Below, one piece after another: positions 9,255 to 17,907 of a stretch of DNA of 64,000 bases. Both the position numbers and the translations under genes were made by a program. The notes below the pieces were generated by a model that was not told the origin of the DNA, did no database searches, and saw only the letters and a program-made list of their open reading frames with translations. Each line of letters starts with the position of its first letter. The first letter of the stretch is position 1. The DNA is taken from assembly GCF_018333375.1 (NCBI RefSeq), contig NZ_BORW01000020.1, positions 1-64,000 on the forward strand, written 5' to 3'. The stretch is from Paenibacillus cookii (GTDB taxonomy: Bacteria > Bacillota > Bacilli > Paenibacillales > Paenibacillaceae).

Positions 9255-9670
9255 CAGCTGCGTTTCGCCTTCGTGATCCGTCCGCTGAGATCCGCAAGCT
9301 CCTGCCTGACCTTGGTCATCTCCGCGATTTTGTAATCGACAAGTTCGAGCTGCTTGCTTACCGCCTGGGACATCTGCTCCAGCTCGGCTTGCCGCTGCGC
9401 CTCGTCCAGGGACGAGGAGGCGTTGCTCCGGTGCTTCATCACCTGGTCGTGGATCTGCAGAAACTCTTGGATTTCCTGAAGCGAGAAACCGAGAACTTTT
9501 TTGGCAAGAACGATATTTTTAAGCTGCTGGACATCTTCTTCCGTATATAATCGGATTCCTCCATCCGACCGCTCCGGCGATTTGATGAGGCCGATTTCCT
9601 CGTAATAGCGGATGGACCGTTTGGTTAATCCCGTTTCCTTGGCGACATCGTCGATTTTAAGCCATTCCAA
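9254..9670 (-). CDS. MerR-family transcriptional regulator
   Basis: A 138-residue regulator. The N-terminal winged helix-turn-helix shows the classic MerR pattern KIDDVAKETGLTKRSIRYYEEIGLI, followed by RLYTEEDVQQLKNI and a C-terminal dimerisation coiled coil. It has no cysteines, which argues against metal sensing and fits a general stress or small-molecule MerR protein. A palindromic operator lies immediately upstream (9694-9708), suggesting autoregulation. The adjacent aldo/keto reductase, upstream on the same strand, is a possible target, but this is inference. Confidence 0.9.
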   Translation of the reverse strand: MEWLKIDDVAKETGLTKRSIRYYEEIGLIKSPERSDGGIRLYTEEDVQQLKNIVLAKKVLGFSLQEIQEFLQIHDQVMKHRSNASSSLDEAQRQAELEQMSQAVSKQLELVDYKIAEMTKVRQELADLSGRITKAKRS

Positions 9671-9692
9671 GCCGTTCTCCCCCTAGGTAAAG

Positions 9693-9709
9693 GTATACTT
9701 CAAGTATAT
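9693..9709 (-). promoter_or_regulatory. Palindromic operator upstream of the MerR gene
   Basis: TATACTTCAAGTATA (9694-9708) is a perfect palindrome around one central base, about 24 bases upstream of the MerR start. MerR proteins bind such dyads between the -35 and -10 elements, so this is a likely autoregulatory site. Confidence 0.6.
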
Positions 9710-9755
9710 CGTTCCGTGGAGGCGAAAGCCAATTTTTCAACTGCTCAACGGTACG

Positions 9756-9794
9756 AAAAACAAAAAAAGAATGGCCGCCGCAGGCCATCCTTTT
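9756..9794 (-). terminator. Terminator of the aldo/keto reductase gene
   Basis: Arms ATGGCC and GGCCAT, extended by AGA/TCC flanks, enclose GCCGCA. In minus-strand reading they are followed by a T-rich tract. Confidence 0.7.
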
Positions 9795-9846
9795 CGCTGC
9801 ATCCACGCTTACGGCCGAGCCGCGTGAAGCCGTCTATATAATGGAT

Positions 9847-10794
9847 TTATTTGGAAAGGATTTGCTCGATTCGCTCCAGCGCTTCAGCGGGGATTTCAAC
9901 GCCCGATGCCTTCACGTTTTCGGCGACCTGTTCCGGGCGGCTCGCGCCGATCAGCGCGCTGGCCACGTTCGGCTGGCGCAGCACCCAGGCGAGCGCAAGC
10001 TGGCTCATCTTGAGGCCAAGCTCGTCCGCTATGGCGCCGAGTTCCTGCACCTTCGCGATTTTCGCTTCGCTGATCTGCTCTTCCTTCCAGTTGAGCTTGG
10101 CGGCGCGGCTGCCTTCCGGCGCTTGTCCCGCCGTTTTGTATTTTCCCGTCAGCAGGCCCTGCGCAAGCGGCGAATACACGACTTGGCCGATCCCTTTGGC
10201 TTCGCCGAGCGGAATGACTTCCTTTTCGATGTCCCGGTTGAACATATTGTACACCGGCTGGTTCACGACGATCCGGTCCAGCAGGTAACGATCGGCCGTG
10301 CCGAGCGCCGCTTCCATTTGAGCCGCCGTCCACATGCTGACGCCGATATACAGCACCTTGCCTTGGCGCACCAGGTCGTCCATGGCCCGCAGCGTTTCTT
10401 CGATCGGCGTTTCCTCATGATAACGGTGGCAGTAATACAGGTCGACGTAATCATGGCCGAGGCGCTTCAGGCTCGCATGGCATTGCTCCATGATATGTTT
10501 TCTGGACAGCCCCATGTCGTTCGGGCCATCGCCCATTTTGCCGAATACCTTCGTCGCAAGGACATAGGATTCGCGCGGATACGCTTTCAACGTGTTGCCT
10601 AGCAGCTCCTCGGCCGCGCCGCGTTCGTATACGTTGGCCGTGTCAAAAAAATTGATGCCCAGATCGTAAGCCGTCTGAATCGCCTTGACCGCGTTCTCCT
10701 GCTCCACGTACCCCCCGTACGTCAGCCAGCTGCCCAAGCTGATTTCGCTTACCTTAAGCCCGCTTTTCCCCAGTCTCCGATACTTCATCGTCAC
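9847..10794 (-). CDS. Aldo/keto reductase
   Basis: A 315-residue NADPH-dependent (beta/alpha)8 oxidoreductase related to the voltage-gated potassium-channel beta subunit/YghZ branch. The catalytic tetrad is visible: Asp in NFFDTANVY, the Tyr of the same segment, Lys in VLATKVFG, and His in LYYCHRYHEE. The C-terminal ALIGASRPEQVAEN segment binds the NADPH phosphate. GTG at 10794 is eight bases after GGGGAGG; ATG at 10788 is the alternative. It is divergent from the FAD/Rieske gene. The substrate is unknown, likely a small carbonyl compound. Confidence 0.9.
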   Translation of the reverse strand: MTMKYRRLGKSGLKVSEISLGSWLTYGGYVEQENAVKAIQTAYDLGINFFDTANVYERGAAEELLGNTLKAYPRESYVLATKVFGKMGDGPNDMGLSRKHIMEQCHASLKRLGHDYVDLYYCHRYHEETPIEETLRAMDDLVRQGKVLYIGVSMWTAAQMEAALGTADRYLLDRIVVNQPVYNMFNRDIEKEVIPLGEAKGIGQVVYSPLAQGLLTGKYKTAGQAPEGSRAAKLNWKEEQISEAKIAKVQELGAIADELGLKMSQLALAWVLRQPNVASALIGASRPEQVAENVKASGVEIPAEALERIEQILSK

Positions 10795-10929
10795 AAGCAA
10801 AACCTCCCCGTCGGATTATTCTTCCTCCCATATTGTAAACAACCGCGGTTTCGATGGAAAGCGTGTCGGTTTCATTTCTGAAAAATATGGAAATAAATAT
10901 GGTGTTGAATATGATGAGGAGGATACGCC

Positions 10930-12486
10930 ATGCGTCAATCAGATTCCTTTTCCCGGCATTTGCCGCAGTTTCCTGAATCCCTGTGGAGAGCAACGACCGA
11001 ATTGCCTTCCTTCCCGCGTTTGGACGAGGATATCGAGGTCGATGTCGCGATCGTCGGCGCGGGGATCGTCGGCATAACGACCGCCTACCTGCTGTCGAAG
11101 CAGGGGGTGAAGGTGGCCGTGCTGGAGGCAGGCGTCATTTTAAACGGCACGACCGGACATACCACGGCCAAAATTTCCGCCCAGCACGGAAAAATTTATG
11201 ACGAACTGCTAAACCATTTCGGCAAAGAAAATGCGCAAATGTATTACAAAGCCAATATGGATGCCAAAGCGTTTATTTTGAACACGGCGAACGAGCTCGG
11301 CATCGAATGCGATCTCAGGCCGGAAAGCGCCTATATCTACGTCGAAAAAACCGATGACCTCCAAGGGTTGCAAAAAGAGTTCGACGCCTACATCAAACTC
11401 GGCATTCCCGGACAATGGAGGGACGAGCTCCCGATTCCGCTGAAGGTCAAAGGCGCGATCGAAATGCCTGACCAGGGCCAATTCCATCCGCTGCATTACT
11501 TAAAGCCGCTGGTCGAGGAAAGCGTGAAAAACGGCGCGAAGATTTATGAGCATACGACGATTACCCGGCTTGAAGACGACGGGCCTCCGTATACGCTCAG
11601 CGCTTATCACGGCAAAGCCAAGGTGCGCTGCCGCCGGATCGTGTCGGCTTCCCATTTCCCGTTTCTGGACAAAAAAGGGCTCTATTTCGCCCGGCTGCAT
11701 GCCGTCCGTTCGTATGCCGTGGCATTCAGGCCGGAACGGCCGTTTCCCGGCGGCACGTACCTGAGCGTAGGAAACGCGACGCCCAAACGCTCTTTGCGTA
11801 CCGCAAGCTATAACGGCGAGGATCTGATCATTGCCGGCGGGGAAAACCATAAGACGGGTCAAAGCATTCGCACGTATGAGCGCTATGAGCAGCTCGAAAA
11901 GTTCGGCTCGGAGCTGTTCGGCATCAAGGAAATTCCGTTCCGCTGGTCGGCGCAGGATTTGGAGACGCTCGACAAAGTGCCGTACATCGGGCAGCTTACC
12001 GAAGGCGACGACGGGATTTATGTCGCAACGGGCTTCTATAAATGGGGCATGACCCAAGGCACGCTGTCGGGCATGATTCTTTCCGATCTCATTGTAGGAA
12101 AGCCCAATCCTTATGCGCTGCTCTATAACCCTTCGCGCTTCAAAGCGGATCCGTCGGTCAAAAACGTGGTCGTGCAAAACGCGGACGTGGCCAAACATTT
12201 CATCGCGGGCAAGGTCGGCCTGATTCAGCGGAAAGCGGACGATCTCCAACCCGGCGAAGGCGGCGTCATTTCCTATGACGGCCGGCGGGCCGGCGGCTAC
12301 CGGGACGACGAAGGCAATCTGTATATCGTGGACACGACATGCTCCCATATGGGCTGCGAAGTGGAGTGGAACGATGGCGAGCGCAGCTGGGACTGCCCGT
12401 GCCACGGCTCGCGGTATACGTATGAGGGCGAAGTCATTGAAGGGCCGGCAACGAAGCCTTTGGACAAGCTGGAAAAACGAATATAA
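10930..12486 (+). CDS. FAD-dependent oxidoreductase with C-terminal Rieske domain
   Basis: A 518-residue fusion. The N-terminal DAO-type FAD domain begins with the dinucleotide-binding motif VAIVGAGIVGITTAYLL (about 38-55) and continues to about residue 400. The C-terminal 90 residues form a Rieske [2Fe-2S] domain with both ligand pairs, CSHMGC and CPCHGS. It resembles B. subtilis YhfW. Electrons probably pass between the flavin and the iron-sulfur centre, but the substrate is not known. It is transcribed alone and is divergent from the aldo/keto reductase. Confidence 0.9.
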   Translation: MRQSDSFSRHLPQFPESLWRATTELPSFPRLDEDIEVDVAIVGAGIVGITTAYLLSKQGVKVAVLEAGVILNGTTGHTTAKISAQHGKIYDELLNHFGKENAQMYYKANMDAKAFILNTANELGIECDLRPESAYIYVEKTDDLQGLQKEFDAYIKLGIPGQWRDELPIPLKVKGAIEMPDQGQFHPLHYLKPLVEESVKNGAKIYEHTTITRLEDDGPPYTLSAYHGKAKVRCRRIVSASHFPFLDKKGLYFARLHAVRSYAVAFRPERPFPGGTYLSVGNATPKRSLRTASYNGEDLIIAGGENHKTGQSIRTYERYEQLEKFGSELFGIKEIPFRWSAQDLETLDKVPYIGQLTEGDDGIYVATGFYKWGMTQGTLSGMILSDLIVGKPNPYALLYNPSRFKADPSVKNVVVQNADVAKHFIAGKVGLIQRKADDLQPGEGGVISYDGRRAGGYRDDEGNLYIVDTTCSHMGCEVEWNDGERSWDCPCHGSRYTYEGEVIEGPATKPLDKLEKRI

Positions 12487-12510
12487 GCGGCCATTTCGGT
12501 CAATGCAAAG

Positions 12511-12557
12511 AAAAAGCGTTCTCCCTTGCCAAACGCGGCGGTCGGGAACGCTTTTTT
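12511..12557 (+). terminator. Terminator of the FAD/Rieske gene
   Basis: Arms AAAAGCGTTC and GAACGCTTTT form a 10-bp stem followed by TTT, 25 bases past the stop codon. Confidence 0.8.
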
Positions 12558-12683
12558 ATATTGGACGGGCTGTCTGCGGGCATGCGTTAATTTCCACAGG
12601 CAACCTTTTTAGGGAAAATTCGTTTATGATTAGGAGAAGAAAAAGCAGCGTTTCCTTCCATGCTGCCAAAAAGGAGAAATAGG

Positions 12684-13352
12684 ATGAAAAGCACCCCATT
12701 CATGTTGCGGACGGCATTCGGCATCATCGCAACCGCAGCCGCGCTGTCTTTAACCGCCTGCTCCGGACAAGGCGCAAGCGAACCGCCCGCCGCCAAATCT
12801 TCGGAACGGCCCGTCGCCGTGCAAAACAGCCATGCCGAGGCCGGCACCGCTGCCAAAAAGCAGGAAACGCCGGAAGAAGCCTTCTACGCCGCGTATAAGG
12901 AAAGCTCGTCCGATCGGGACAAAATCGAAAACATGATGAGCCGCATCACCGGTTTGGATTGGAAAACGTATCGGGAGCTCCGGAAAGACGTTCCCCTTAT
13001 GGACGAAACGCTGGGCTATCTATATAGAAACCGCAGCATGATCAAGCCGGAACATTACAAGGCGGTGTTCTCGGCCACCCGCAATCTGGACGGCGCAGGG
13101 AGCGAAAGTTACGCCGCCCTTGCGAGCGAACTGTTTTGGACGGACAAAAAAGCCGCGATCCAAGCTTTGTCCGGCATGGACGATCCGAAACGGCGGCAAT
13201 CGGTCATCGGCTTGATCGCCTATGGCTTAAGTTATAAGGATGCCACACAGGTTCAAAAAGAAATCGAGGCATGGCAAGCCGGCGCCGAACTGACTTCGGC
13301 CGAACAGCAAATCGTTCAAAGCTTGCTCGAGGCCGTCAAAGATCCTTATTAA
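12684..13352 (+). CDS. Hypothetical lipoprotein
   Basis: A 222-residue protein with a lipoprotein signal peptide (MKSTPFMLRTAFGIIATAAALSLTAC shortened: lipobox LTAC, cysteine about residue 26), followed by a low-complexity Ala/Pro/Ser linker and a charged helical domain. I do not recognise the domain. ATG 12684 was chosen because AAGGAGA precedes it by six bases. It stands between a terminator and the convergent nitric oxide synthase gene, so it is probably monocistronic. Confidence 0.75.
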   Translation: MKSTPFMLRTAFGIIATAAALSLTACSGQGASEPPAAKSSERPVAVQNSHAEAGTAAKKQETPEEAFYAAYKESSSDRDKIENMMSRITGLDWKTYRELRKDVPLMDETLGYLYRNRSMIKPEHYKAVFSATRNLDGAGSESYAALASELFWTDKKAAIQALSGMDDPKRRQSVIGLIAYGLSYKDATQVQKEIEAWQAGAELTSAEQQIVQSLLEAVKDPY

Positions 13353-13400
13353 AGAAATTCCCGGCCCATACATCTGCCACGGTTTCATCCCCGTGTCGAT

Positions 13401-14489
13401 CTAGTACGGCCGCTCCTGATAAAAGAAATTGGGATATACGATCGTATTGTCGTAAGATTGGTGAAAAATATGGGTCGTCGCCGGGGACACCGGCGGGATG
13501 AGCCAATTCCAGTACCCCGTCAGCTTCCGGCCGCATTGGGCCTCCCGCTGCTCGAACAATTGGAACTGGGCCGCCGCGGTATGGTGATCCACCATGCTGA
13601 CGCCTGCCCGTTTGTACGAATGCAGCACGGCCACATTCATTTCGACCAGGGCGCGGTCGCGCCAAAGCGAGGTTTCGCTTGCGGTTTTTAGTCCCATCAC
13701 CTCTGCCACCTGCGGCAAAACGTCGTAGCGGTTCGTATCCGCAAAATTGCGGGCCCCGATCTCCGTCGCCATGTACCAGCCGTTAAAAGGCGCCGCCGTA
13801 TAATGAATGCCGCCGATGACCAGCTCCATATCGGAGATGAGCGGCACGGCATACCAGCGCAGTCCCAACTCCCCGAAGGCGGGATAATCCGGATGCGTCA
13901 GCGGAACCTCCAGCACCAGCTCATCCGGGATCGAATACAGTGCCGGCTTCCGGCCCTCCGCCTGGATAACGAGAGGAAGGACGTCAAACCGCGTGCCTTT
14001 GCCCTGCCATCCCATCTTCAGGCATACGTCCGTAAACGGCACCGAAGCGGGGTCGCCGACGATCCCGCCTTCCGTCCGGTACCCCGCATACCGGATCAGC
14101 TGGTGATTCCAGATGCGCACGCCGCTCCCGGTCGGCCCCGCAGGTTTGAACACCGATATCGTCGGCACGATTTTGCCGCCGTTGGTCGCGGTCTCGATAT
14201 GCTCCAGCAGCGCCGAATGGATGTCGTCCGCATGGGCCAAATGCCGCCGGTCCCGCACCACCATCGAATCCCAGAACAGTCGGCCGATGCAGCGGTTGCT
14301 GTTGCGCCAAGCCATTTTGGCCCCATGCTCCAGCTCCTCGAACGTATGCCCGTAGGTACCGGTCAAACCGATTTCCTTTTTGATTTCCTTCAGCCTGCCG
14401 TCCGCTTCCTGCTCCGTTTTTCCAAGTTCGGCATAACAAACCCGTATAAAATCCTCCGCTTCCTGCAGCAGAACGTTACGATCCGTCAT
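13401..14489 (-). CDS. nos: Nitric oxide synthase oxygenase
   Basis: A 362-residue bacterial nitric oxide synthase, the oxygenase half only. It oxidises L-arginine to citrulline and NO using haem and a tetrahydrofolate/biopterin cofactor, with electrons from cellular flavodoxin reductases. The haem thiolate cysteine is C67 in [11 protein letters not shown]. The substrate-binding segment [14 protein letters not shown] contains the conserved Glu, and TRFDVLPL and [13 protein letters not shown] are also family-typical. Length matches B. subtilis NOS. There is no reductase domain, as is usual in Firmicutes. Bacterial NO protects against oxidative stress and some antibiotics. Confidence 0.96.
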   Translation of the reverse strand: MTDRNVLLQEAEDFIRVCYAELGKTEQEADGRLKEIKKEIGLTGTYGHTFEELEHGAKMAWRNSNRCIGRLFWDSMVVRDRRHLAHADDIHSALLEHIETATNGGKIVPTISVFKPAGPTGSGVRIWNHQLIRYAGYRTEGGIVGDPASVPFTDVCLKMGWQGKGTRFDVLPLVIQAEGRKPALYSIPDELVLEVPLTHPDYPAFGELGLRWYAVPLISDMELVIGGIHYTAAPFNGWYMATEIGARNFADTNRYDVLPQVAEVMGLKTASETSLWRDRALVEMNVAVLHSYKRAGVSMVDHHTAAAQFQLFEQREAQCGRKLTGYWNWLIPPVSPATTHIFHQSYDNTIVYPNFFYQERPY

Positions 14490-14599
14490 TTTCCATCATC
14501 CTTATGCTCCGTCTACTATGTGTTCGTACCTATTATAGCCTTGAAGAAGGCTGCAGGACCACGGCAAACTTGATATCTTCGTGAACTTGCATCCCCGTT

Positions 14600-14845
14600 T
14601 TAAGCTTCCGTGCGCACGGAACGCTCCTTCGCTGCGGCCGGTCTGGACGTCCAAAACGCAAATCGTCCCAGCAGGGCCGTAATCGCCGGCACCAGGAACG
14701 GACGGACGATAAACGTATCCAGGAGCACGCCCACCGCCGTAATGATGCCGAATTGGACGAGAACCTGGATCGGCAGCGACGCCAGCACCGCAAACGTTCC
14801 CGCCAAAATGAGCCCGGCGGAGGTGATGACCGAACCGGTCTCCCC
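14600..14845 (-). pseudogene. 3' remnant of an MMPL/RND-type transporter gene
   Basis: About 80 codons matching the C-terminal end of MMPL-family membrane transporters (ETGSVITSAGLILAGTFAVL, then TAVGVLLDTFIVRPFLVPA), ending at a normal stop. The reading frame continues upstream only as unrelated sequence, so more than 600 codons are missing. The homology stops abruptly at about 14845, exactly where a TetR tail in the opposite orientation begins. Confidence 0.85.
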
Positions 14846-15067
14846 GACCCCTCGGTCAGCTTCACCGAAGCGATCCGGAAAGAAGAGGTCCGCCCGCTGC
14901 ATCCGCTGCTGATGGCCCATACGCTGGCCTCGATGCTGATGCTCGGCAACCGCGAGGCGGCCAATGACATTCAACCGTCGCCCCGGGAGCTTGCCCGCGA
15001 CATCATCGAAATGTTCTGGAACGGCGTCGGCATGGAGCCCAAACCCCGCACCGGCGAGCCTAAATAA
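14846..15067 (+). pseudogene. 3' remnant of a TetR-family regulator gene
   Basis: About 73 codons resembling the C-terminal ligand domain of a TetR-family repressor (HPLLMAHTLASMLMLGNREA and ELARDIIEMFWNGVGM), ending at a normal stop. No helix-turn-helix, start codon or ribosome site remains. The fragment abuts the MMPL tail in divergent orientation, so the two were probably a repressor-pump pair that lost its shared middle. Confidence 0.75.
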
Positions 15068-15148
15068 AAGGCACCTGCTCGACTGAACCTCCTCCCCTTC
15101 GCTTGCATAGGGTATATCAGCCCATCAAACTGGAGAGGAGAACGTCCC

Positions 15149-15586
15149 TTGAATCGATACGGAACCTACTATCGGCCTTCGACGAATCCGGACGCCGCGC
15201 TGGCCGGCGATCTGATCAAAGCCATCAATGGCGAGTTCAGCGCGGTTACCTGTTACGAACAATTGGCCCGGCTTGCGCCGTCGGAAGGGGCCAAAAAACG
15301 CATTTTGGAAATTCGCGACGACGAAGTGAGGCATCTGCGATTTTTCCAGCAAGCATACCGGCACCTGACCGGCCAAACCCATACCCCCGTTCAAACGGAG
15401 GTCTGCCCGAGGGAGTACAGGGAAGGGGTAAACTCCTCGTATATCGATGAGCAGGAAACGGTCGATCTTTATTTGAAAATGTCCGACCGCGCACAGGATC
15501 CTGCCCTGAAGGACACGCTTCGCCGCATCGCCATGGATGAACAAAATCACGCGGTCTGGTTCCTGTACCTGCTGAATCAGGGTTAG
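15149..15586 (+). CDS. Ferritin-like/rubrerythrin-type protein
   Basis: A 145-residue four-helix protein of the ferritin-like superfamily. Di-iron ligand candidates are Glu in NGEFSAVTCYEQLA, the EIRDDEVRH pair (ExxH), and the MDEQNHAVW segment (ExxH). It probably binds iron or handles peroxide in the cytoplasm, or coats the spore like related small ferritin-like proteins. The TTG start has GAGAGGAG eight bases upstream. It is the only gene before a terminator. Confidence 0.75.
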   Translation: MNRYGTYYRPSTNPDAALAGDLIKAINGEFSAVTCYEQLARLAPSEGAKKRILEIRDDEVRHLRFFQQAYRHLTGQTHTPVQTEVCPREYREGVNSSYIDEQETVDLYLKMSDRAQDPALKDTLRRIAMDEQNHAVWFLYLLNQG

Positions 15587-15597
15587 GACGGAACCGA

Positions 15598-15631
15598 AAA
15601 AGAGGCTTTCCCGGAGGAAAGCCTTCTTTCA
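15598..15631 (+). terminator. Terminator of the ferritin-like gene
   Basis: AAGAGGCTTTCC pairs with GGAAAGCCTTCTT around CGGA, with a short T-containing tail. It may also serve the convergent metallopeptidase-like gene. Confidence 0.65.
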
Positions 15632-15642
15632 TTCAACATTCA

Positions 15643-16176
15643 CTAGGCGATGTCGGCCTCCATCTCGGCCTGCCGGACCCGGCTGCGGTAAGCTTCGAGG
15701 GATTCGTCGATGATGCTGCTAACCATGGCCCTATCCGCCTCGGGAATCAGGGTCAGCGCGTAATTCCACGCATTCTCTTCAATTTGGAGGGCCGCCCGCA
15801 TTCGCGTTCCTTCGCTGAGGCGCATATCCTCCGTCTGTTCGCTCAATGAGGACAGATCCGGATCTGCCGCATGTCCAAGCTCATGGGCCAGCACAATCGC
15901 AAAGTATTCCTCCACCCGGTCAAGGGAGCCGAACATCTGCATGCACTGCTCCTCGATTACTCCGGTATACATCGTAACGCTTCTGGAATGCATGCCGAAC
16001 TTCCCGCCGACCAGACGCCCGCCATCAAAACGGGATTCAAGCCGAACGTCAACATCAACCTTCGACCGCTCCAGCAGCCGCCTAGCGATCTGATTTAAGC
16101 GTAAGATCTCCAATTCCCTATCTTTGTCCCCTTTTTCATCGAAATACACAATAGCCATTATAAGAGGAATCGGCAA
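15643..16176 (-). CDS. HELGH metallopeptidase-like protein
   Basis: A 177-residue protein with a canonical zinc-binding motif HELGH in VLAHELGHAADPD (about residue 96-100) and a plausible third ligand Glu in IEENAWNYA about 32 residues later. This spacing resembles gluzincins such as the ImmA/IrrE family. There is no signal peptide, no helix-turn-helix and no membrane helix, so it is probably cytoplasmic. Neither the TTG at 16176 nor the ATG at 16158 has a good ribosome site. It has no obvious phage or toxin neighbour. Function unknown. Confidence 0.65.
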   Translation of the reverse strand: MPIPLIMAIVYFDEKGDKDRELEILRLNQIARRLLERSKVDVDVRLESRFDGGRLVGGKFGMHSRSVTMYTGVIEEQCMQMFGSLDRVEEYFAIVLAHELGHAADPDLSSLSEQTEDMRLSEGTRMRAALQIEENAWNYALTLIPEADRAMVSSIIDESLEAYRSRVRQAEMEADIA

Positions 16177-16200
16177 GAATGCAACAAGTTAGCAAGCACT

Positions 16201-17751
16201 TTATGCCCCGGTTTGCAATTCTTCGGCTTCCTTAGGTTTGGAGGACAAGACCTCTTTCTTCAAAAACCAGCACAATATGAACACAATGATCATCGCGGCA
16301 AAAGAGTACATGTAGATATACTGGAACGACTCTACGAACATCGTTTTTACCGTCGTGACCAGATTTGCCGGAAGATCTTTAGGGATCCCGCCTGCAGCCA
16401 AATCGTGCATATGTCCTTTGACGCTCTCAGGCAGCTGCGAGCCTAGGCTTCCTATTTTCGAAATGAGCGTCGACGATAAAAGATTGCCGAACAAACTTAC
16501 CCCGATGGTGGCGCCAATCGTTTGAAATAAAGGAACGGTTGCCAAGGCAACCCCTGTGTGCTCTTTTTCAACAGACTCCTGTACAATCAAGTTATCGCTG
16601 CCGAACAGGACGCCCATGCCAAGGCCCGAGATCACGAAGAACATGATAATCTGCACGATGGTCGTATCCATATTGATATGCGAAAAGAAATAGAAGCCGA
16701 TAACCGGCAGGATAAATCCGATGCCGAAAATTTCGCGGTAGCGAACCTTCGTCAGCAAAAATCCGCAAACCATGGACGAAGCGACGGCGCCAACCATCAT
16801 GGGCAGCTGCAAATAGCCGGATTCCGTCGGCGTGAGCCCTAACACATTTTGCCCGAAATACGGAAACGACGAGAAGGCACCCATGAGCCCAAGACCCACG
16901 ATAAATACAATCATGGATAAAACCACAATATTGCGGTTCTTGAATAAATGCAGCGGAACGATCGGTTCTTTTACCTTGGACTCAACCCATAAAAAGATTC
17001 CAAACAACGCAGCTCCTAATACGAGTATGCTTACAATAAGCGGTGAGTCCCAAGCGTATCCGTTGTTTTGAACGAGCACCGGCGTGATTAGCAGCGATAC
17101 GATCGAAGCGACCAATAGAACGGCCCCGCCCCAGTCGATAGCCACTTTCTTCGCCTGCTTCGACTCGCGAAGTCCGCTTGCCAAAAAGATCGCCGCAATC
17201 ACTCCGACCGGAATGTTCACGAAGAAAATCCAATGCCAGCTCACTTGGTCGACGAAAAATCCGCCCATCAACGGTCCGAGCAGCATGGGAATAAACATGA
17301 CCGGCCCCATCAAGCCTTGCACTTTAGCACGCTGCTCCACCGGAAAGAGATCGCTTGATATCGTCATCGCGAGCGGCATCAAACCGCCGGCGCCGATCCC
17401 CTGTATGCCGCGTCCAACCAATAACAAGGTCATCGAATGCGATAAACCGCACACGATGGAGCCGCCGATAAATAAGGCCATACATATTAAATATATCTTT
17501 TTTCGGCCATACAGGTCCGCCAATTTCCCTAGAATCGGCATGAACGCCGACATCGCCAGCATGTATATCCCGGCTACCCATCCATAGAGGGACAGTCCGC
17601 CAAGCTCGCGAATGATCGTCGGCATCGCGGTACTGACGACCGTTTCGTCCAATTCGGAGAATATAATTCCTATGAGTAGGCCGATCATGACAAGGACTTT
17701 GTGATTTTTCTTCTCCAGGGTCCCCTGACCGCCCTTTAACACATTTTCCAT
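16201..17751 (-). CDS. DHA2-family multidrug efflux MFS transporter
   Basis: A 516-residue, 14-helix drug:H+ antiporter of the EmrB/QacA (DHA2) family. Motif A-like GKLADLYGRKKIYLI lies between helices 2 and 3, and motif C-like GPLMGGFFVDQVSWHWIFFVNIPVG is in the helix 5 region. ATG 17751 is preceded by AAAGGAG. It stands alone with no adjacent regulator. The substrate cannot be predicted. Confidence 0.92.
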   Translation of the reverse strand: MENVLKGGQGTLEKKNHKVLVMIGLLIGIIFSELDETVVSTAMPTIIRELGGLSLYGWVAGIYMLAMSAFMPILGKLADLYGRKKIYLICMALFIGGSIVCGLSHSMTLLLVGRGIQGIGAGGLMPLAMTISSDLFPVEQRAKVQGLMGPVMFIPMLLGPLMGGFFVDQVSWHWIFFVNIPVGVIAAIFLASGLRESKQAKKVAIDWGGAVLLVASIVSLLITPVLVQNNGYAWDSPLIVSILVLGAALFGIFLWVESKVKEPIVPLHLFKNRNIVVLSMIVFIVGLGLMGAFSSFPYFGQNVLGLTPTESGYLQLPMMVGAVASSMVCGFLLTKVRYREIFGIGFILPVIGFYFFSHINMDTTIVQIIMFFVISGLGMGVLFGSDNLIVQESVEKEHTGVALATVPLFQTIGATIGVSLFGNLLSSTLISKIGSLGSQLPESVKGHMHDLAAGGIPKDLPANLVTTVKTMFVESFQYIYMYSFAAMIIVFILCWFLKKEVLSSKPKEAEELQTGA

Positions 17752-17827
17752 TTTGTTTAGCTCCTTTCCTTTGGTACCACGATTATAAAAGAGCTATATG
17801 AACTGAATATGAACTGAAATATTTCAG

Positions 17828-17868
17828 AAAAAAAGAGGGCCTCCCGGCAGGGAGTGCCCTCTCTTCTT
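17828..17868 (-). terminator. Terminator of the 5'-nucleotidase gene
   Basis: AGAGGGC-CTCCC pairs with GGGAG-GCCCTCT around a short loop, with a T-run on the minus strand. It lies about 40 bases past the stop. Confidence 0.85.
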
Positions 17869-17907
17869 TTTGGCGATAAAAATTCACATGATGCTTAGAA
17901 TGCCGCT

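Noticed and set aside
14600-14974. A 124-residue intact protein at the MMPL tail
   Set aside because: The first 40 residues are the antisense of the TetR tail; only the C-terminal 80 residues have MMPL homology, so it is a remnant.
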